A stretch of 41,161 bases of DNA from Conservatibacter flavescens. Its GTDB lineage: Bacteria; Pseudomonadota; Gammaproteobacteria; Enterobacterales; Pasteurellaceae. Below are positions 19,552 to 30,262 of the stretch, one piece after another. The stretch lies in the NCBI RefSeq assembly GCF_002795425.1, contig NZ_PHHA01000004.1:1-41161 (forward strand). Direction: 5' to 3'. A program made the translations under genes and the position numbers. How positions within the stretch are numbered: the stretch's first letter is position 1; every line of letters starts with the position of its first letter. The notes beneath the pieces were generated by a model, which made no database searches, was not told where the DNA came from, and was given only the letters and a program-made list of their open reading frames with translations.

Positions 19552-20547
19552 TTATATTTCAACTTTTTGTACAAATTCAGAGTTGAGATCAATCACTGGT
19601 AAATTGGAAGTCGGTAGAGTACGGATTAGCTGATAATCCATTAAATCTAACGTATCTAGCCCAGGTACGGTATTTGGCGTATATTGTTGTGCTATACGAG
19701 CTAATTGGCTCAAACCAAAACTTGATTCAATAGAAGAACTGATAACGGCCATTAAACCTTTAGCATGGGCTTGATGAATAAGTTCAATACAGCGTTCTAA
19801 TGAGCCTACTAGTGTTGGTTTAATCACAATCGCAGTTAAATAAGGTTCATTTTCTACCACAAAACCGGCTTCGCGCACGGATTCATCCCAAGCAATCGCA
19901 ATGGCCTGTTCTTGGGCGAACTGACGGCTTTCATCACGCGTTTTACAGGGTTCTTCGATAAACTGGATGCGTGTACGATGTTCTGGTTTGACATATTTAG
20001 CAAACATGGCCGCTTTTGCGCTTGTCCATTGTCGATTAGCATCAAGACGTAATTGTAAATCAGGGATAGCTTCTAATAGCATATCAGCAATAAGCCCATC
20101 TCGGTTGGCTTCATACATTCCAACTTTGACTTTAGCGACTTTTTGTCCTGGCATTTGTGCTAATTGATCATAGAGTTCATCCGGATCACCGTAGCATAAT
20201 GGCGCAAATTGATAATTACCTTCTGTTGCGAGTTCGCCTTTCATTTCAGCAAGGGCGCAACTTAAACCAAAAGCGACGGAAGGGTATAAGCCCTCAAGAG
20301 ATAATTTTTCATTACGCGCGCGGGCGCAATCCCAGTCTTGTAACCATTGAATAGTTTGTGCTTGAGCTTGTTCAAGGGTTTCATGACTAAATTCAGGCAA
20401 AGGTGCAATTTCTCCCCAACCTTCGTTATCTTTGCATTTAATATGGACTAATAATCCTTCGCGTCGCTTTAAAAAACGATTACGTAGCACTAATTGAGAG
20501 TCTACGGGAATAGAATAACGATAGAGTTCATAGTGTCGGGTAGTCAT
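19552..20547 (-). CDS. menC: o-Succinylbenzoate synthase
   Basis: A 331-residue enolase-superfamily enzyme that dehydrates SHCHC to o-succinylbenzoate in menaquinone synthesis. Catalytic Lys139/Lys141 are in KVKVG; metal ligands are Asp169 (RLDAN), Glu198 (FIEEP) and Asp221 (WDES), and Lys243 (VIKPT) is the second acid/base. The ATG at 20547 has GTGAGGTGC upstream; an in-frame GTG 12 bases earlier is less likely. It is the last gene of the men operon here. Confidence 0.93.
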   Translation of the reverse strand: MTTRHYELYRYSIPVDSQLVLRNRFLKRREGLLVHIKCKDNEGWGEIAPLPEFSHETLEQAQAQTIQWLQDWDCARARNEKLSLEGLYPSVAFGLSCALAEMKGELATEGNYQFAPLCYGDPDELYDQLAQMPGQKVAKVKVGMYEANRDGLIADMLLEAIPDLQLRLDANRQWTSAKAAMFAKYVKPEHRTRIQFIEEPCKTRDESRQFAQEQAIAIAWDESVREAGFVVENEPYLTAIVIKPTLVGSLERCIELIHQAHAKGLMAVISSSIESSFGLSQLARIAQQYTPNTVPGLDTLDLMDYQLIRTLPTSNLPVIDLNSEFVQKVEI

Positions 20548-20564
20548 TATGCACCTCACAAAAT

Positions 20565-21053
20565 TTATTTTGACAGCTTAAAGTGCTGTGTTGGAAATTC
20601 AATATTATTGATAAATACCTTGATGGCGTAGTCACCAATAGGATCATTTTTATCAAAATACCAGCACTGCTCAATGGTTTTTTCTCCATTGTTATGCGTA
20701 ACTGCCGAGATTTTGCTGATCACTCGGTGCTGCTTCCCATCTTCTGAAGTTTGGGCATTTTCCCAAAAGGCTTTTGCTGGAGAAGTAATATCCTGTACAA
20801 CATCTGCACTGTCACCTAAATTAGGGATATTGTGCGCCACCCAGCACAGATGACGATTTGGGTAACGATGATAAAATTGCGTAGAATTCGCTAAAAAACC
20901 ACGCTCAGGTCTTTTGGCATCAATTGCACCCAAAAATAAACGCGGAGCCGTGTCAGGATCGGCATTTGGCTGAGACAATATAGGATTTGAAGCCGCACTG
21001 GCATTAAGGCTGACTAAGCTAAAAAGAGCGGTTAAAAATAGAGATTTTTTCAT
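20565..21053 (-). CDS. Secreted periplasmic protein of unknown function inside the men operon
   Basis: A 162-residue protein with a clear Sec signal peptide ([20 protein letters not shown], cleavage after Ala20). The mature part has two cysteines (in HLCWVAHN and EQCWYFD) that could form a disulfide, and Trp/Tyr-rich patches. I do not recognise a family. It is 12 bases after menB and 17 bases before menC, with AGAGGAAAT upstream of its ATG, so it is clearly co-transcribed with the quinone genes. A role linked to respiration or envelope redox is only suggested by position. Confidence 0.75.
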   Translation of the reverse strand: MKKSLFLTALFSLVSLNASAASNPILSQPNADPDTAPRLFLGAIDAKRPERGFLANSTQFYHRYPNRHLCWVAHNIPNLGDSADVVQDITSPAKAFWENAQTSEDGKQHRVISKISAVTHNNGEKTIEQCWYFDKNDPIGDYAIKVFINNIEFPTQHFKLSK

Positions 21054-21065
21054 ATTTCCTCTGCA

Positions 21066-21923
21066 TTATGGATTGCGTTTGAATTTACTAAAATCTGGTG
21101 CGCGTTTTTCATTGAAAGCGTTGCGCCCTTCTTGTCCTTCTTCTGTCATATAAAAGAGCATAGTTGCATTACCGGCTAATTCTTGAAGGCCAGATTGTCC
21201 ATCACAATCGGCATTAAGCGCCGCTTTTAAGCAACGTAAAGCGATTGGGCTATTACGTAACATTTCGCGACACCAGCGAACGGTTTCTTTTTCTAAATCA
21301 GCATAAGGCACAACAGTATTGACTAAGCCCATGTCAAGTGCTTCTTTGGCATCATATTGGCGACAAAGGAACCAAATTTCGCGCGCTTTTTTCTGTCCAA
21401 CGATACGAGCCATATAAGAGGCGCCCCAACCACCATCAAAAGAACCCACTTTAGGGCCGGTTTGACCAAAAATAGCATTCTCAGCAGCAATGGTTAAATC
21501 GCAGATCATGTGCAATACATGCCCACCTCCAATTGCATAACCAGCTACCATCGCCACGACTGGTTTCGGGCAAGTGCGGATATCTCTTTGAAAATCAAGA
21601 ACATTTAAATGATGTACACCGCTATCATCTTTATAACCACCGTAGTCACCACGTACTTTTTGATCACCACCAGAGCAAAATGCTTTTTCTCCTTGTCCCG
21701 TTAATACAATCACACCGATCTGATCGTCAAAACGTGCATCGGAAAATGCTTGGATCATTTCTTTTATTGTTTGTGGACGAAAAGCATTGCGCACTTCTGG
21801 TCGGTTAATCGTAATTTTGGCGATACCATCAGTAGATTTATGATATAAAATATCGGTGTAGCCTGCGCTATGATCTTGCCACTCAACTGGGGCATAAAGC
21901 ACATCATCTTTTGGATTTTGCAT
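21066..21923 (-). CDS. menB: 1,4-Dihydroxy-2-naphthoyl-CoA synthase
   Basis: A 285-residue crotonase-fold enzyme that closes the naphthoquinone ring. The segments [28 protein letters not shown], the oxyanion-hole [12 protein letters not shown] and the [15 protein letters not shown] stretch are diagnostic. The ATG at 21923 has AAGGAAACACC upstream and gives the same 285-residue length as E. coli; a longer reading frame starting 30 codons upstream is rejected. It belongs to the men operon, but a 126-base gap upstream of it may hold its own promoter. Confidence 0.95.
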   Translation of the reverse strand: MQNPKDDVLYAPVEWQDHSAGYTDILYHKSTDGIAKITINRPEVRNAFRPQTIKEMIQAFSDARFDDQIGVIVLTGQGEKAFCSGGDQKVRGDYGGYKDDSGVHHLNVLDFQRDIRTCPKPVVAMVAGYAIGGGHVLHMICDLTIAAENAIFGQTGPKVGSFDGGWGASYMARIVGQKKAREIWFLCRQYDAKEALDMGLVNTVVPYADLEKETVRWCREMLRNSPIALRCLKAALNADCDGQSGLQELAGNATMLFYMTEEGQEGRNAFNEKRAPDFSKFKRNP

Positions 21924-22049
21924 GGTGTTTCCTTCTTTCATTATCATGAGGGCATATTGCCCAAACCTTGTGTTATTGGTGGTAATAAAGAGCAAAAAGG
22001 CTTTTATATCCACATGAAGATTACCGCATTATAACTGAATAATTACATT

Positions 22050-22793
22050 TTAACGAGGGGCAAAAATCTCAATCAGTTTTTCTGCAAACTGCGTGGGATT
22101 TTCTTGATGAGCGTTGTGTCCAGCTTGTTCAATGATTATCGGAGAATATTGATATTGCGTGGCTAATTGACGAAATTTGTGATCGTATTCGCCGCAAATA
22201 TAAAAAATGGGTAATGAGGTTGTATGAATGGTGTGCGTAAAATCAGGTTGTTTGGCTAACGAGGTGGCAAGCAACATATTTGCGATATTTTCACCACAAT
22301 TGTCAGCACGTTTTTGCACTAAGGCTCGGCGCTGCGTAGTATTGAGGTGAGCAAAAACAGGTTGTTGATACCAATCATCGAGCACTTTGGAAGCGGGCTC
22401 TTGGGTAAAGCGTTGCGCCCAATATTGGTCTTGTTGCCAACGAACCTGTTTTTCAGTCTCAAGATGAAGCCCCAAATTTGCCCCTTCAAGTATGAGGCCT
22501 TGTAAGCCGCTTTTATTCACATTGGCTTGTAACGCATAATAAAGGGCAAGGCGCCCTCCTAAAGAATAACCCACTAAAAAATAAGGGCGATGTTGCGCGG
22601 CTGCTTGAATTTTTTCAGCCAAATAATGACAGCTTGTTTCAAAATCTACAACATGCTTAACGCATTTCGCTTCACCGTGAAAAGGGAGATCAAGGGCAAT
22701 ACAACGAAAGTGCGGTAATTTTTCTATCACATTTTGCCAATCGGATTGACTTCCGAGTAAACCGTGTAGAAAGATTAACGTTGGCATGGGCAT
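22050..22793 (-). CDS. menH: SHCHC synthase, alpha/beta hydrolase
   Basis: A 247-residue alpha/beta hydrolase that removes pyruvate from SEPHCHC in menaquinone synthesis. Oxyanion HGLLGS near residue 10-15, nucleophile Ser77 in GYSLGG, and His226 in AGHNAH. The start lies 3 bases after the menD stop, so it is tightly coupled. A second in-frame ATG two codons later is possible. Confidence 0.9.
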   Translation of the reverse strand: MPMPTLIFLHGLLGSQSDWQNVIEKLPHFRCIALDLPFHGEAKCVKHVVDFETSCHYLAEKIQAAAQHRPYFLVGYSLGGRLALYYALQANVNKSGLQGLILEGANLGLHLETEKQVRWQQDQYWAQRFTQEPASKVLDDWYQQPVFAHLNTTQRRALVQKRADNCGENIANMLLATSLAKQPDFTHTIHTTSLPIFYICGEYDHKFRQLATQYQYSPIIIEQAGHNAHQENPTQFAEKLIEIFAPR

Positions 22794-22796
22794 GTA

Positions 22797-24506
22797 TTAT
22801 GCCCCTATCACTGCATGGCTAATTTGTTCGATAAGTTTTTTGTATAAGTTCGATCCATCACTTGAATTGACTTTGATCTCAATTAGCGTTGTTTCTTTAC
22901 GGCTATAGGCTTGTTTTAATACCGAACCCAAATCAGCCCAAGTGTAAGGACGTGCATATTTAATCTCGAACATCGATGCCGCTTGTGAAAACTCCAAGTT
23001 ATGCGGCATACGATAGAATGCTGTTTTGACTTGCTCGTCTACCGGTAACATATCAAAAATCGCCCCGCCATTATTATTGATCACAAATAAAATGGTGGGT
23101 TGTGTCACGTATTTAAATAATGCTAAGGAATTAAGATCATGCAAAGCAGAAGTATCGCCGAGTATTGCGACGACAGGTTGATTGCTGCTCACGGCGATAC
23201 CTGCAGTAGTCGCAAATAAACCATCAATACCACTCGCACCACGATTAGTATAAACTGGATAACCGTCAGGTAATTTACATAGCGCATCGACTAAGCGAAC
23301 AAATAAGCTATTTCCTAAAAAGAGTACACCGTTACTCGGTAATACTCGCTCTAAATGGTGAGCGAGGGAAGCTTCATTTAACGTACCGCCAACTTGTTTT
23401 TCGATAAATGATGCACAGAAATTGGATAAAGCCAAAGGCTCCAATAACCAAGGTTTTTGGCGTAATGGCGGGTGGGCCCGTAACCAATGATGAATTTTGG
23501 CAACAAAACGGGTTTGAGCATGATGATAAGGATCAAGTCGTATGGATTTTTCATCAACCAACCAATATTCACCTTGAAAATCTTGTAGATATTGTTGAAT
23601 ACGTTTGCTAACGAAATGTGATCCCATTTGAATAACTAAGTCAGCTTGCAGTAACTTTTGGCGTACGGTTTGATTTGCAAGCCAAATATCCGCATAAGGC
23701 AGACTAGGTTCAACGCCGGATTGAATATCTGTTAATACTATCCAGCCCATTGTATCCGCCCAAGTTTTTATCCCCATACTTTGTTCAAGTGGCATTTTTC
23801 CAACGACAAGCACACCTCGTTTAGTGCGCCAAAAATCCCAATTTTCATGGATAAGTACTTCTTGCTGATGAGGTTGATAATCGCTCCATTTTTTTTGTTG
23901 AGATAACCAACGTTGAATAGGTTGTAGCCAAGCATGTTGCTCAATTTCTAATTCATTAGCTTGATATAAAGGTTCGGCAAAAGGCACATTAAGATGAATC
24001 ACTCCAGCTTGTCTTTGTTGTTGATGACAGGCTTGATCAAGTGTTGAAATGAGCCAACTAGCAGGATAATCCGCACTTGGTCGAGGAAGATTAACTTGAG
24101 CGATAGGATAATCAGCAAACATATTTTGTTGCAAAATAGCTTGATTTGCGCCACATTCGAGTAGTTCAGGCGGGCGATCTGCGGTTAACAGAATTAAATT
24201 CGTGCCACTTTGACGAGCCTCAATAACTGCAGGATAAAGGTTAGCCGCAGCGGTACCAGATGTGACAATAATCGCCACAGGGGTTTTGCTCGATTTGGCT
24301 AAACCGAGTGCAAAAAAGCCTAACCCACGTTCATCAAAATGAGTATGACAACGGAGGTGTTTGTTATTTTGTAAGCGTACCGCTTCAAGGGTTAAAGGCG
24401 TTGAACGAGAACCCGGCGCGATGCAAACATGTTGTACACCATGACTAATAAGGGTTTGTAAAATAACTCTCGCCCAACAGCGATTAAAAATGCTAACTTG
24501 TGACAT
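22797..24506 (-). CDS. menD: SEPHCHC synthase
   Basis: A 569-residue thiamine-diphosphate enzyme that adds the 2-oxoglutarate-derived succinyl semialdehyde to isochorismate, the first committed menaquinone step. The N-terminal pyrimidine-binding domain has CIAPGSRSTPLT and the catalytic Glu region (HFDERGLGFFALG). The C-terminal pyrophosphate-binding motif runs GDTSALHDLNSL to NNNGGAIFDMLP. AAAGGT precedes the ATG. It lies 30 bases after menF and 3 bases before menH. Confidence 0.95.
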   Translation of the reverse strand: MSQVSIFNRCWARVILQTLISHGVQHVCIAPGSRSTPLTLEAVRLQNNKHLRCHTHFDERGLGFFALGLAKSSKTPVAIIVTSGTAAANLYPAVIEARQSGTNLILLTADRPPELLECGANQAILQQNMFADYPIAQVNLPRPSADYPASWLISTLDQACHQQQRQAGVIHLNVPFAEPLYQANELEIEQHAWLQPIQRWLSQQKKWSDYQPHQQEVLIHENWDFWRTKRGVLVVGKMPLEQSMGIKTWADTMGWIVLTDIQSGVEPSLPYADIWLANQTVRQKLLQADLVIQMGSHFVSKRIQQYLQDFQGEYWLVDEKSIRLDPYHHAQTRFVAKIHHWLRAHPPLRQKPWLLEPLALSNFCASFIEKQVGGTLNEASLAHHLERVLPSNGVLFLGNSLFVRLVDALCKLPDGYPVYTNRGASGIDGLFATTAGIAVSSNQPVVAILGDTSALHDLNSLALFKYVTQPTILFVINNNGGAIFDMLPVDEQVKTAFYRMPHNLEFSQAASMFEIKYARPYTWADLGSVLKQAYSRKETTLIEIKVNSSDGSNLYKKLIEQISHAVIGA

Positions 24507-24536
24507 ACCTTTTCCGCTTCCTATTGTTTTTGTTTA

Positions 24537-25829
24537 TTATTGTGTTGTTGTCGATTGGAGTAGGGAAATTAATCCCATCGCTTTGCGTTCGATTTCTTGC
24601 CATTCTAACAAGGGATCAGAGCCTTCAACAATACCTGCCCCTGCAAAAACCCGGATTTTGTTGTGTTCAATAATTGCAGAACGGATAGTCACGCAAAATT
24701 CAGCGCGTTGTGGACTGATAAACCCGAGCGTACCGGCATACCAAGTGCGGTCAAATTTTTCCGTTTTTTGGATAAAATCTATCGCGATTTGTTGTGGTAA
24801 ACCGGATATTGCAGCAGTTGGGTGAATAGCTTGCAGACAGCGGTCGTCACCGATATGCGGAGCTAGCTCCACAAAAATTTGCCGATATAAATGTTGTACT
24901 TGACGTAATTGTTTTATGCTCAATGGGCTGACATCAATATTTTGTGCATAATGCTTTAAATTTTGACAAATTCCCTCTACGACTAACCAATTTTCATATT
25001 GGTTTTTACTATCATGAAGTAGCCAATCTGCTTGTTGTTGATTTTGCTGTGTGTCATGGTGAACAAAAGCAGTGCCTGCTAAGGCTTCTGTAATCAGGTG
25101 ATTGTCTTGGCGTTGATATAAACACTCTGGACTTGAGCCCACAAAACAACGTTCGGCATCCTGTGCAAATAAAAAATGATAGCAATGGGTATTAACTAGT
25201 TCGCTTTCACGCAAAAAATCTTTTGCATTAAGCGCGGGTATACATTGAAAATCGCTCGCATTAGCCAAGACCACTTTATTTAATTCCGTATGTTGTAGAG
25301 CTTGTAAGGCTGATTGCACCATGTTACACCATGCGGCTTGATTGTGTGCTTGATCAATTAATTGCAAACGATTGGAATGGATATCGTCAAAAGCCATATA
25401 GCGTGCGAGATTGTCCAGTAATGGTGCAATAGCGGCTTTTTCTTCAGAAAACGCAACTTGATTATCAATAAATACGCTTAGCGTGAGACGGTTTTGCTGT
25501 TGCTGAAATAATAATCGGGGTAAGTAAAAGCAAGAAGCACCATCAAAGGTCAAGCCACCGATTAAAGTGAACCCGGATTGTTGAACAAATTGATTCGCTG
25601 AAAATACCTCAGAAAATGACCGCACTTTACCAATAGCACAAAGCTTTTCAGCACTGTCTCGAAGGTTGAAATAAAATTGTGGATAAGTAGATTGCGCTTT
25701 GAGCCAACTCAACAAATGTCCATAGAAATCCACATGAAATTGATACATGCTGATAGTTTCCTGCGGATTAGGTTGATGAGTAAGCAAGCATTGCTCAACT
25801 TGCCGTTTTAACGATTGCAAATTATCCAT
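24537..25829 (-). CDS. menF: Isochorismate synthase (menaquinone-specific)
   Basis: A 430-residue chorismate-utilising enzyme that converts chorismate to isochorismate. The C-terminal half holds family motifs: ALAGTAFVH with the magnesium Glu nearby, HPTAAISGLPQ, TWYAGTLGFIS, FAGAGIVEGSDPLLEW. First gene of menF-D-H-B-x-C. The ribosome site before the ATG is weak. menE and menA are not in the window and must lie elsewhere. Confidence 0.92.
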   Translation of the reverse strand: MDNLQSLKRQVEQCLLTHQPNPQETISMYQFHVDFYGHLLSWLKAQSTYPQFYFNLRDSAEKLCAIGKVRSFSEVFSANQFVQQSGFTLIGGLTFDGASCFYLPRLLFQQQQNRLTLSVFIDNQVAFSEEKAAIAPLLDNLARYMAFDDIHSNRLQLIDQAHNQAAWCNMVQSALQALQHTELNKVVLANASDFQCIPALNAKDFLRESELVNTHCYHFLFAQDAERCFVGSSPECLYQRQDNHLITEALAGTAFVHHDTQQNQQQADWLLHDSKNQYENWLVVEGICQNLKHYAQNIDVSPLSIKQLRQVQHLYRQIFVELAPHIGDDRCLQAIHPTAAISGLPQQIAIDFIQKTEKFDRTWYAGTLGFISPQRAEFCVTIRSAIIEHNKIRVFAGAGIVEGSDPLLEWQEIERKAMGLISLLQSTTTQ

Positions 25830-25895
25830 GTGTCGTCAACGGGGCTATTTTGCCCATAGGTATTTTGATTAATAGTGAAAAGTTTTCTTTATTCT

Positions 25896-25904
25896 ACCGC
25901 ACTT
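25896..25904 (-). other. DNA uptake signal sequence
   Basis: Perfect ACCGCACTT in the divergent gap between menF and alaA. Confidence 0.85.
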
Positions 25905-26002
25905 TAAAATAAATTTTTACTAAATCTTTAAATTCGATGGAAATCGGGGTAAAGTATGAAAAAATCAAACAATAGACTTCCCTAGAATAAATAAGGTGCG
26001 CT

Positions 26003-27217
26003 ATGGATATTTTTCCAAAATCAAATAAATTAGAACATGTTTGTTACGATATCCGTGGCAAGGTTCACAAAGAAGCTGTCCGTCTTGAAGAAGAAGGGCA
26101 TAAGATCTTAAAACTGAATATCGGTAATACGGCGCCTTTTGGTTTTGATGCCCCAGATGAAGTATTAGTCGATATTATTCGTAATCTTCCTACGGCACAG
26201 GGTTATTGTGAATCTAAAGGTTTATACTCTGCGCGCAAAGCTGTTGTGCAATATTATCAGTCTAAAGGCATTAATGAATCAACGGTTAACGATGTGTATA
26301 TCGGCAATGGTGGATCAGAGTTAATCACCATGTCTATGCAGGCATTGTTAAATGACGGTGATGAAGTGCTTGTCCCTATGCCGGATTACCCGTTATGGAC
26401 GGCCGCCGTAACGCTTTCTGGTGGCAAAGCAGTACATTATGTGTGTGATGAACAAGCAGAATGGTTTCCGGATATTGATGATATTAAAAGCAAGATTAGC
26501 TCGCGGACAAAAGCTATCGTATTAATCAACCCAAATAATCCAACTGGCGCAGTATATAGTAAAGACGTGTTATTAGATATTGCTGAGGTTGCTCGTCAGC
26601 ATAACTTGTTGATTTTCGCCGATGAGGTGTATGACAAGATTTTATATGATGGCGCAGTACATCATCATATCGCTGCTTTAGCACCGGATTTATTAACAAT
26701 CACAATTAATAGTTTATCAAAATCTTATCGCAGTTGTGGTTTTCGACAAGGCTGGATGATTTTGAATGGGCCGAAAGATAAGGCAAAAGGCTATATTGAA
26801 GGGCTGGATATGATAGCGTCTATGCGTTTATGTGCCAATGTGCCAATGCAGCATGCTATTCAAACGGCTTTGGGAGGATATCAGAGTATCAATGAGTTAA
26901 TTATGCCGAACGGCCGTTTGTTAGAACAACGCAATCGTGCTTATGAACTATTGACACAAATTGATGGACTAACTTGTGTGAAGCCGAAAGGGGCGTTGTA
27001 TATGTTCCCGAAAATGGATGTCAAAAAATTCAATTTATACGATGATGAAAAAATGGTACTGGATTTGTTAAGACAAGAAAAAGTACTGCTTGTGCATGGG
27101 CGTGGATTTAACTGGCACCAGCCGGATCATTTTCGTATCGTGTTTTTACCTTATGTGAATCAATTAGAATTTGCCATGAACAAATTGTCCAGATTCTTTA
27201 GCAATTATCGTCAATAA
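26003..27217 (+). CDS. alaA: Glutamate-pyruvate aminotransferase AlaA
   Basis: A 404-residue class I PLP aminotransferase very close to E. coli AlaA (YfbQ), the main alanine-forming transaminase. The PLP lysine is Lys240 in NSLSKSYRS; INPNNPTGAVYS and FADEVYDKI are the cofactor-binding motifs. AAGGTGCGCT lies upstream of ATG. Monocistronic, divergent from the men operon, closed by a strong terminator. Confidence 0.95.
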   Translation: MDIFPKSNKLEHVCYDIRGKVHKEAVRLEEEGHKILKLNIGNTAPFGFDAPDEVLVDIIRNLPTAQGYCESKGLYSARKAVVQYYQSKGINESTVNDVYIGNGGSELITMSMQALLNDGDEVLVPMPDYPLWTAAVTLSGGKAVHYVCDEQAEWFPDIDDIKSKISSRTKAIVLINPNNPTGAVYSKDVLLDIAEVARQHNLLIFADEVYDKILYDGAVHHHIAALAPDLLTITINSLSKSYRSCGFRQGWMILNGPKDKAKGYIEGLDMIASMRLCANVPMQHAIQTALGGYQSINELIMPNGRLLEQRNRAYELLTQIDGLTCVKPKGALYMFPKMDVKKFNLYDDEKMVLDLLRQEKVLLVHGRGFNWHQPDHFRIVFLPYVNQLEFAMNKLSRFFSNYRQ

Positions 27218-27236
27218 GTTTTTTGCCATAAGCTAG

Positions 27237-27261
27237 CCCTTCTGTGATCAGCACAGAAGGG
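27237..27261. terminator. Bidirectional terminator between alaA and lpxH
   Basis: CCCTTCTGTG (27237-27246) pairs perfectly with CACAGAAGGG (27252-27261), five-base loop, between convergent genes. Confidence 0.88.
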
Positions 27262-27276
27262 TATCTCATTATGTAT

Positions 27277-27981
27277 TCATAAAAATTGAATACTGTCTTC
27301 AGTGACCGCTAATATTGAAGCAGTCTCTCCCCAATCACCTAATACAATACGCTGAAAGTGCGGTGGAATTTGGTGAATATTTTGTCGATGCGTATGCCCA
27401 TGAATCATTTGTTGGACGTGAAAGTGTGTAAAAGCTTCTTGTACCGCATGGGCGTTCACGTCCATAATTTTGGGGGATTTATATTGTTTATCGGTTTTGC
27501 TTTTATGTCGGATTTTTTCGGCAATTTTTAACCGCACTTTTAGAGGTAAGTGCAAAAAGAACCATTGACGCCATTTTTGGTGTACTTTTTGGCGATAACG
27601 TTGATAAGCAATATCGTCAGTACAGAGGGTATCGCCATGACAAAGTAGAGTAGGCGTGCCATATAAATCAATAATATGATAGTCGGGGAGTAATTGTAAA
27701 CCACAGGCTTTGGCAAAGGCATTGCCAAGCAGAAAATCCCGGTTGCCATGAATAAAATAACAAGGAATCCCTTGTTGGGTCAGTTGGCGAATTTGCGTTT
27801 TTACTTGTTCAATGAGTGGTGATGATTCATCATCGCCAATCCAAAAATCAAATAAATCTCCTAGAATATACAAGGCCTGTCCATTAGGTGCTTGTTGTTG
27901 CATAAAATCAATAAAGAGTTGGGTAAGGTGAGGTTGATTGTCACTAAGGTGCAAATCTGCAATAAAATAAGTTTTTTTCAT
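27277..27981 (-). CDS. lpxH: UDP-2,3-diacylglucosamine diphosphatase
   Basis: A 234-residue metallophosphatase that makes lipid X in lipid A synthesis, at the inner membrane. Metal-binding motifs: Asp9 and His11 (ADLHL), Asp42 (GDLFDFW), Asn80 (HGNRDF), CHGDTL and HGHTH. I chose the ATG at 27981 ([12 protein letters not shown]) because the motif spacing then matches LpxH; reading frames from upstream ATG/GTG codons would add 5-20 unlike residues. Its ribosome site is weak. Two uptake signals lie inside the gene. Confidence 0.92.
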   Translation of the reverse strand: MKKTYFIADLHLSDNQPHLTQLFIDFMQQQAPNGQALYILGDLFDFWIGDDESSPLIEQVKTQIRQLTQQGIPCYFIHGNRDFLLGNAFAKACGLQLLPDYHIIDLYGTPTLLCHGDTLCTDDIAYQRYRQKVHQKWRQWFFLHLPLKVRLKIAEKIRHKSKTDKQYKSPKIMDVNAHAVQEAFTHFHVQQMIHGHTHRQNIHQIPPHFQRIVLGDWGETASILAVTEDSIQFL

Positions 27982-28093
27982 CTTGTTATCGTTCATTTTA
28001 TTGAATAAATTTCCGAGTACCTTATCACAATTTATACCCATTTAAACGGAATTTCGCTATACTTGCATAAATTTTATCGTAGGTAAAAAATGT

Positions 28094-28822
28094 ATGTTGA
28101 AATTATTTAGAATCATCGCTGTTGTGATTTGCGCGACACTAATTTGTATCTTAGGAACCCTTTATTCTCTCATTCGTTTTCGTCATCCGAATAATGTGAG
28201 TGTAATGGCGCGTTGGTTTGGTCGTTTACATGGATTGGTGGGACTTGAAGTCGAACACCGTTTTCCAGCAAATGTAGATGAGGTAGGGCCTTGTATCTAT
28301 ATTGGTAATCACCAAAATAATTATGACATGGTGACGATTTCTTATATGGTGCGCCCGCGTACTGTGAGTGTGGGGAAAAAAAGCCTGATTTGGATCCCGT
28401 TTTTTGGGATCTTATATTGGGCTACGGGCAACATTTTTCTTGATCGTGATAACCGTAGCAAAGCTCACAGTACCATGACAGAGCTTGCCCGTCGTATTAA
28501 TAATGAAAAATTGTCTATTTGGATGTTTCCGGAAGGAACGCGTAGTCGTGGTCGAGGATTATTACCTTTTAAAACAGGGGCATTTCATGCGGCTATTGCA
28601 GCTAATGTTCCTATTGTGCCGGTGATCTGTTCTGATACACACAATAAAGTAGATTTGAATCGTAAAGATAATGGAAAGGTGATTTGCGAAATTATGCAAC
28701 CGATAGATGTATCGGGCTATACTCGCGAGAATGTGCGTGAATTAGCGGATTATTGTCATCAGGTTATGTCTAAACGCATTGCCGAATTAAATGCGGAAAT
28801 TGCACAGAAACAGGAAGCATAA
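28094..28822 (+). CDS. plsC: 1-Acyl-sn-glycerol-3-phosphate acyltransferase
   Basis: A 242-residue membrane acyltransferase that makes phosphatidic acid. One N-terminal membrane helix (residues 5-25), the catalytic HX4D motif in GNHQNNYDM, and the substrate motif [12 protein letters not shown] lies 10 bases upstream of the ATG. It is one base from ftsP, the conserved plsC-ftsP coupling. Confidence 0.94.
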   Translation: MLKLFRIIAVVICATLICILGTLYSLIRFRHPNNVSVMARWFGRLHGLVGLEVEHRFPANVDEVGPCIYIGNHQNNYDMVTISYMVRPRTVSVGKKSLIWIPFFGILYWATGNIFLDRDNRSKAHSTMTELARRINNEKLSIWMFPEGTRSRGRGLLPFKTGAFHAAIAANVPIVPVICSDTHNKVDLNRKDNGKVICEIMQPIDVSGYTRENVRELADYCHQVMSKRIAELNAEIAQKQEA

Positions 28823-28823
28823 T

Positions 28824-30227
28824 ATGCAGCAAGTTACGCGTCGCCAATTGCTGAAAACCGCTGCGTTTTCTACCGCACTTTCCCTTTTGCCTGAAGAAGC
28901 GATCGCCGCAACACGGCAACCTTTATTTATTCCTCCCTTACTTGAGAATCGCCGAGGGAAGCCGATTTTTTTGAGTATGGAAAGTGTGACCAAATCGTTA
29001 TTAGGAGATAAGCGAGTTGAACTGTGGGGATTTAATGGGCTGTATTTAGGGCCAACAGTTAAAGTCAAACAAGGCGATTTTGTCAAACTTAACTACCGTA
29101 ATAACTTGGCTCAAGCCGTATCCTTGAATATTCAAGGTTTGCAAATTCCATCGGAGCTATTAGGTGGAATTGGACGTTCATTAAAACCGACTCAAAATTG
29201 GTCGCCAATCGTACAAATTACTCAGCCAGCCTCGACCTGTTGGTATCATGGTAATAGCTTAACGAATGCTGCTTACGAAACTTATCGTGGGCTAGTGGGT
29301 ATGTGGCTAATAGAAGATAGTAGCCTTTCTCAAACAAAGCTACCACAACAATATGGTGTGAATGATATCCCATTAATTTTGCAAGATATGCGCCTAAATA
29401 GTCATGGTACTCAACTATTTCAACCTAACCAGTCTCATTTTTTTGGGGACCGTTTGTTTGTGAATGGACAAGAAGCGCCTTATTTGAATGTGGGACGTGG
29501 TTGGGTGCGTTTACGAATTTTAAATGCCTCTTTATCTCGAGGCTACGAATTACGCTGTGATGACGAACGAGAAATGCAACTGATCGCCACAGATTTAGGT
29601 TATCTGCCACAAATGAAAGCATTGACTTCTGTTTTTGTTGCGCCAGGAGAGCGTGTTGAATTATTGATTGATCTGAATGAAGGGGAGAATGTTTCGTTAA
29701 TTGCAGGTAAAAAACGCGGTATCTTAGATAAATTGACATCTTGGTTTGCCTCTGATGATGAGTTAGTTGATAACACGGTATTAGAATTACGCCCTGAGGG
29801 GTTAGTATCAGTGTTTTCTGAATTAAGCCATACTCAATTTACAACCGATGCAACGCAACAAGTACCCGTCACGACCACTCGTGAATTCCATCTTGATACA
29901 CGTAATGCGATGATAAATCAACGACGATTTGATCCCCGTCGTATTGATGTTATGGCGAAGCAAGGTAGTACAGAGCGCTGGATATTGACATCCAGTTCGC
30001 CTATTGGATTTCGCATTCAAGGCGCGAAGTTTGTGGTGGAAAGCCGAGCTGAACAACCAATACCAGATAATGAATTAAGTTGGAAAGATACCGTATTTAT
30101 TCAAGGGAAAACGCAGATTTTAGTGCGTTTTGATAATCTTTCCTCACACAACTTTCCATTTATTTTTGGCACCTCTGATCTGATGTTATCGGATAAAGGT
30201 TGTATGGGGCTTATTGTGGTACAATAA
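28824..30227 (+). CDS. ftsP: Cell division protein FtsP (SufI), Tat-exported multicopper-oxidase-like
   Basis: A 467-residue periplasmic protein. The start [15 protein letters not shown] has a twin-arginine signal (Arg6-Arg7, RRQLLK), with probable cleavage near residue 28 (AIA). Three cupredoxin-like domains follow, but the copper-ligand His-x-His clusters of true multicopper oxidases are missing, as in E. coli SufI/FtsP, which protects the divisome under stress. AGGAAGCATAAT sits upstream of ATG 28824, inside the end of plsC. Co-transcribed with plsC. An uptake signal lies in the signal-peptide codons (28872-28880). Confidence 0.93.
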   Translation: MQQVTRRQLLKTAAFSTALSLLPEEAIAATRQPLFIPPLLENRRGKPIFLSMESVTKSLLGDKRVELWGFNGLYLGPTVKVKQGDFVKLNYRNNLAQAVSLNIQGLQIPSELLGGIGRSLKPTQNWSPIVQITQPASTCWYHGNSLTNAAYETYRGLVGMWLIEDSSLSQTKLPQQYGVNDIPLILQDMRLNSHGTQLFQPNQSHFFGDRLFVNGQEAPYLNVGRGWVRLRILNASLSRGYELRCDDEREMQLIATDLGYLPQMKALTSVFVAPGERVELLIDLNEGENVSLIAGKKRGILDKLTSWFASDDELVDNTVLELRPEGLVSVFSELSHTQFTTDATQQVPVTTTREFHLDTRNAMINQRRFDPRRIDVMAKQGSTERWILTSSSPIGFRIQGAKFVVESRAEQPIPDNELSWKDTVFIQGKTQILVRFDNLSSHNFPFIFGTSDLMLSDKGCMGLIVVQ

Positions 30228-30234
30228 GTGCGGT
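30226..30234 (+). other. DNA uptake signal sequence
   Basis: Perfect AAGTGCGGT beginning inside the ftsP stop codon. Confidence 0.85.
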
Positions 30235-30262
30235 GAATTTTGGCAAATATTTTTGAAGGAAT

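Noticed and set aside
21924-22013. Thirty-codon N-terminal extension of menB
   Set aside because: The shorter form has the ribosome site and the exact family length; the extension has no similarity to MenB.
27237-27261. TGTGATCAGCACA as a CRP-like site
   Set aside because: It is the loop end of a perfect terminator stem between convergent genes; no promoter nearby.
28791-28823. Extended start of ftsP inside plsC
   Set aside because: It would bury the twin-arginine signal; ATG 28824 follows AGGAAG and puts Arg-Arg at positions 6-7.
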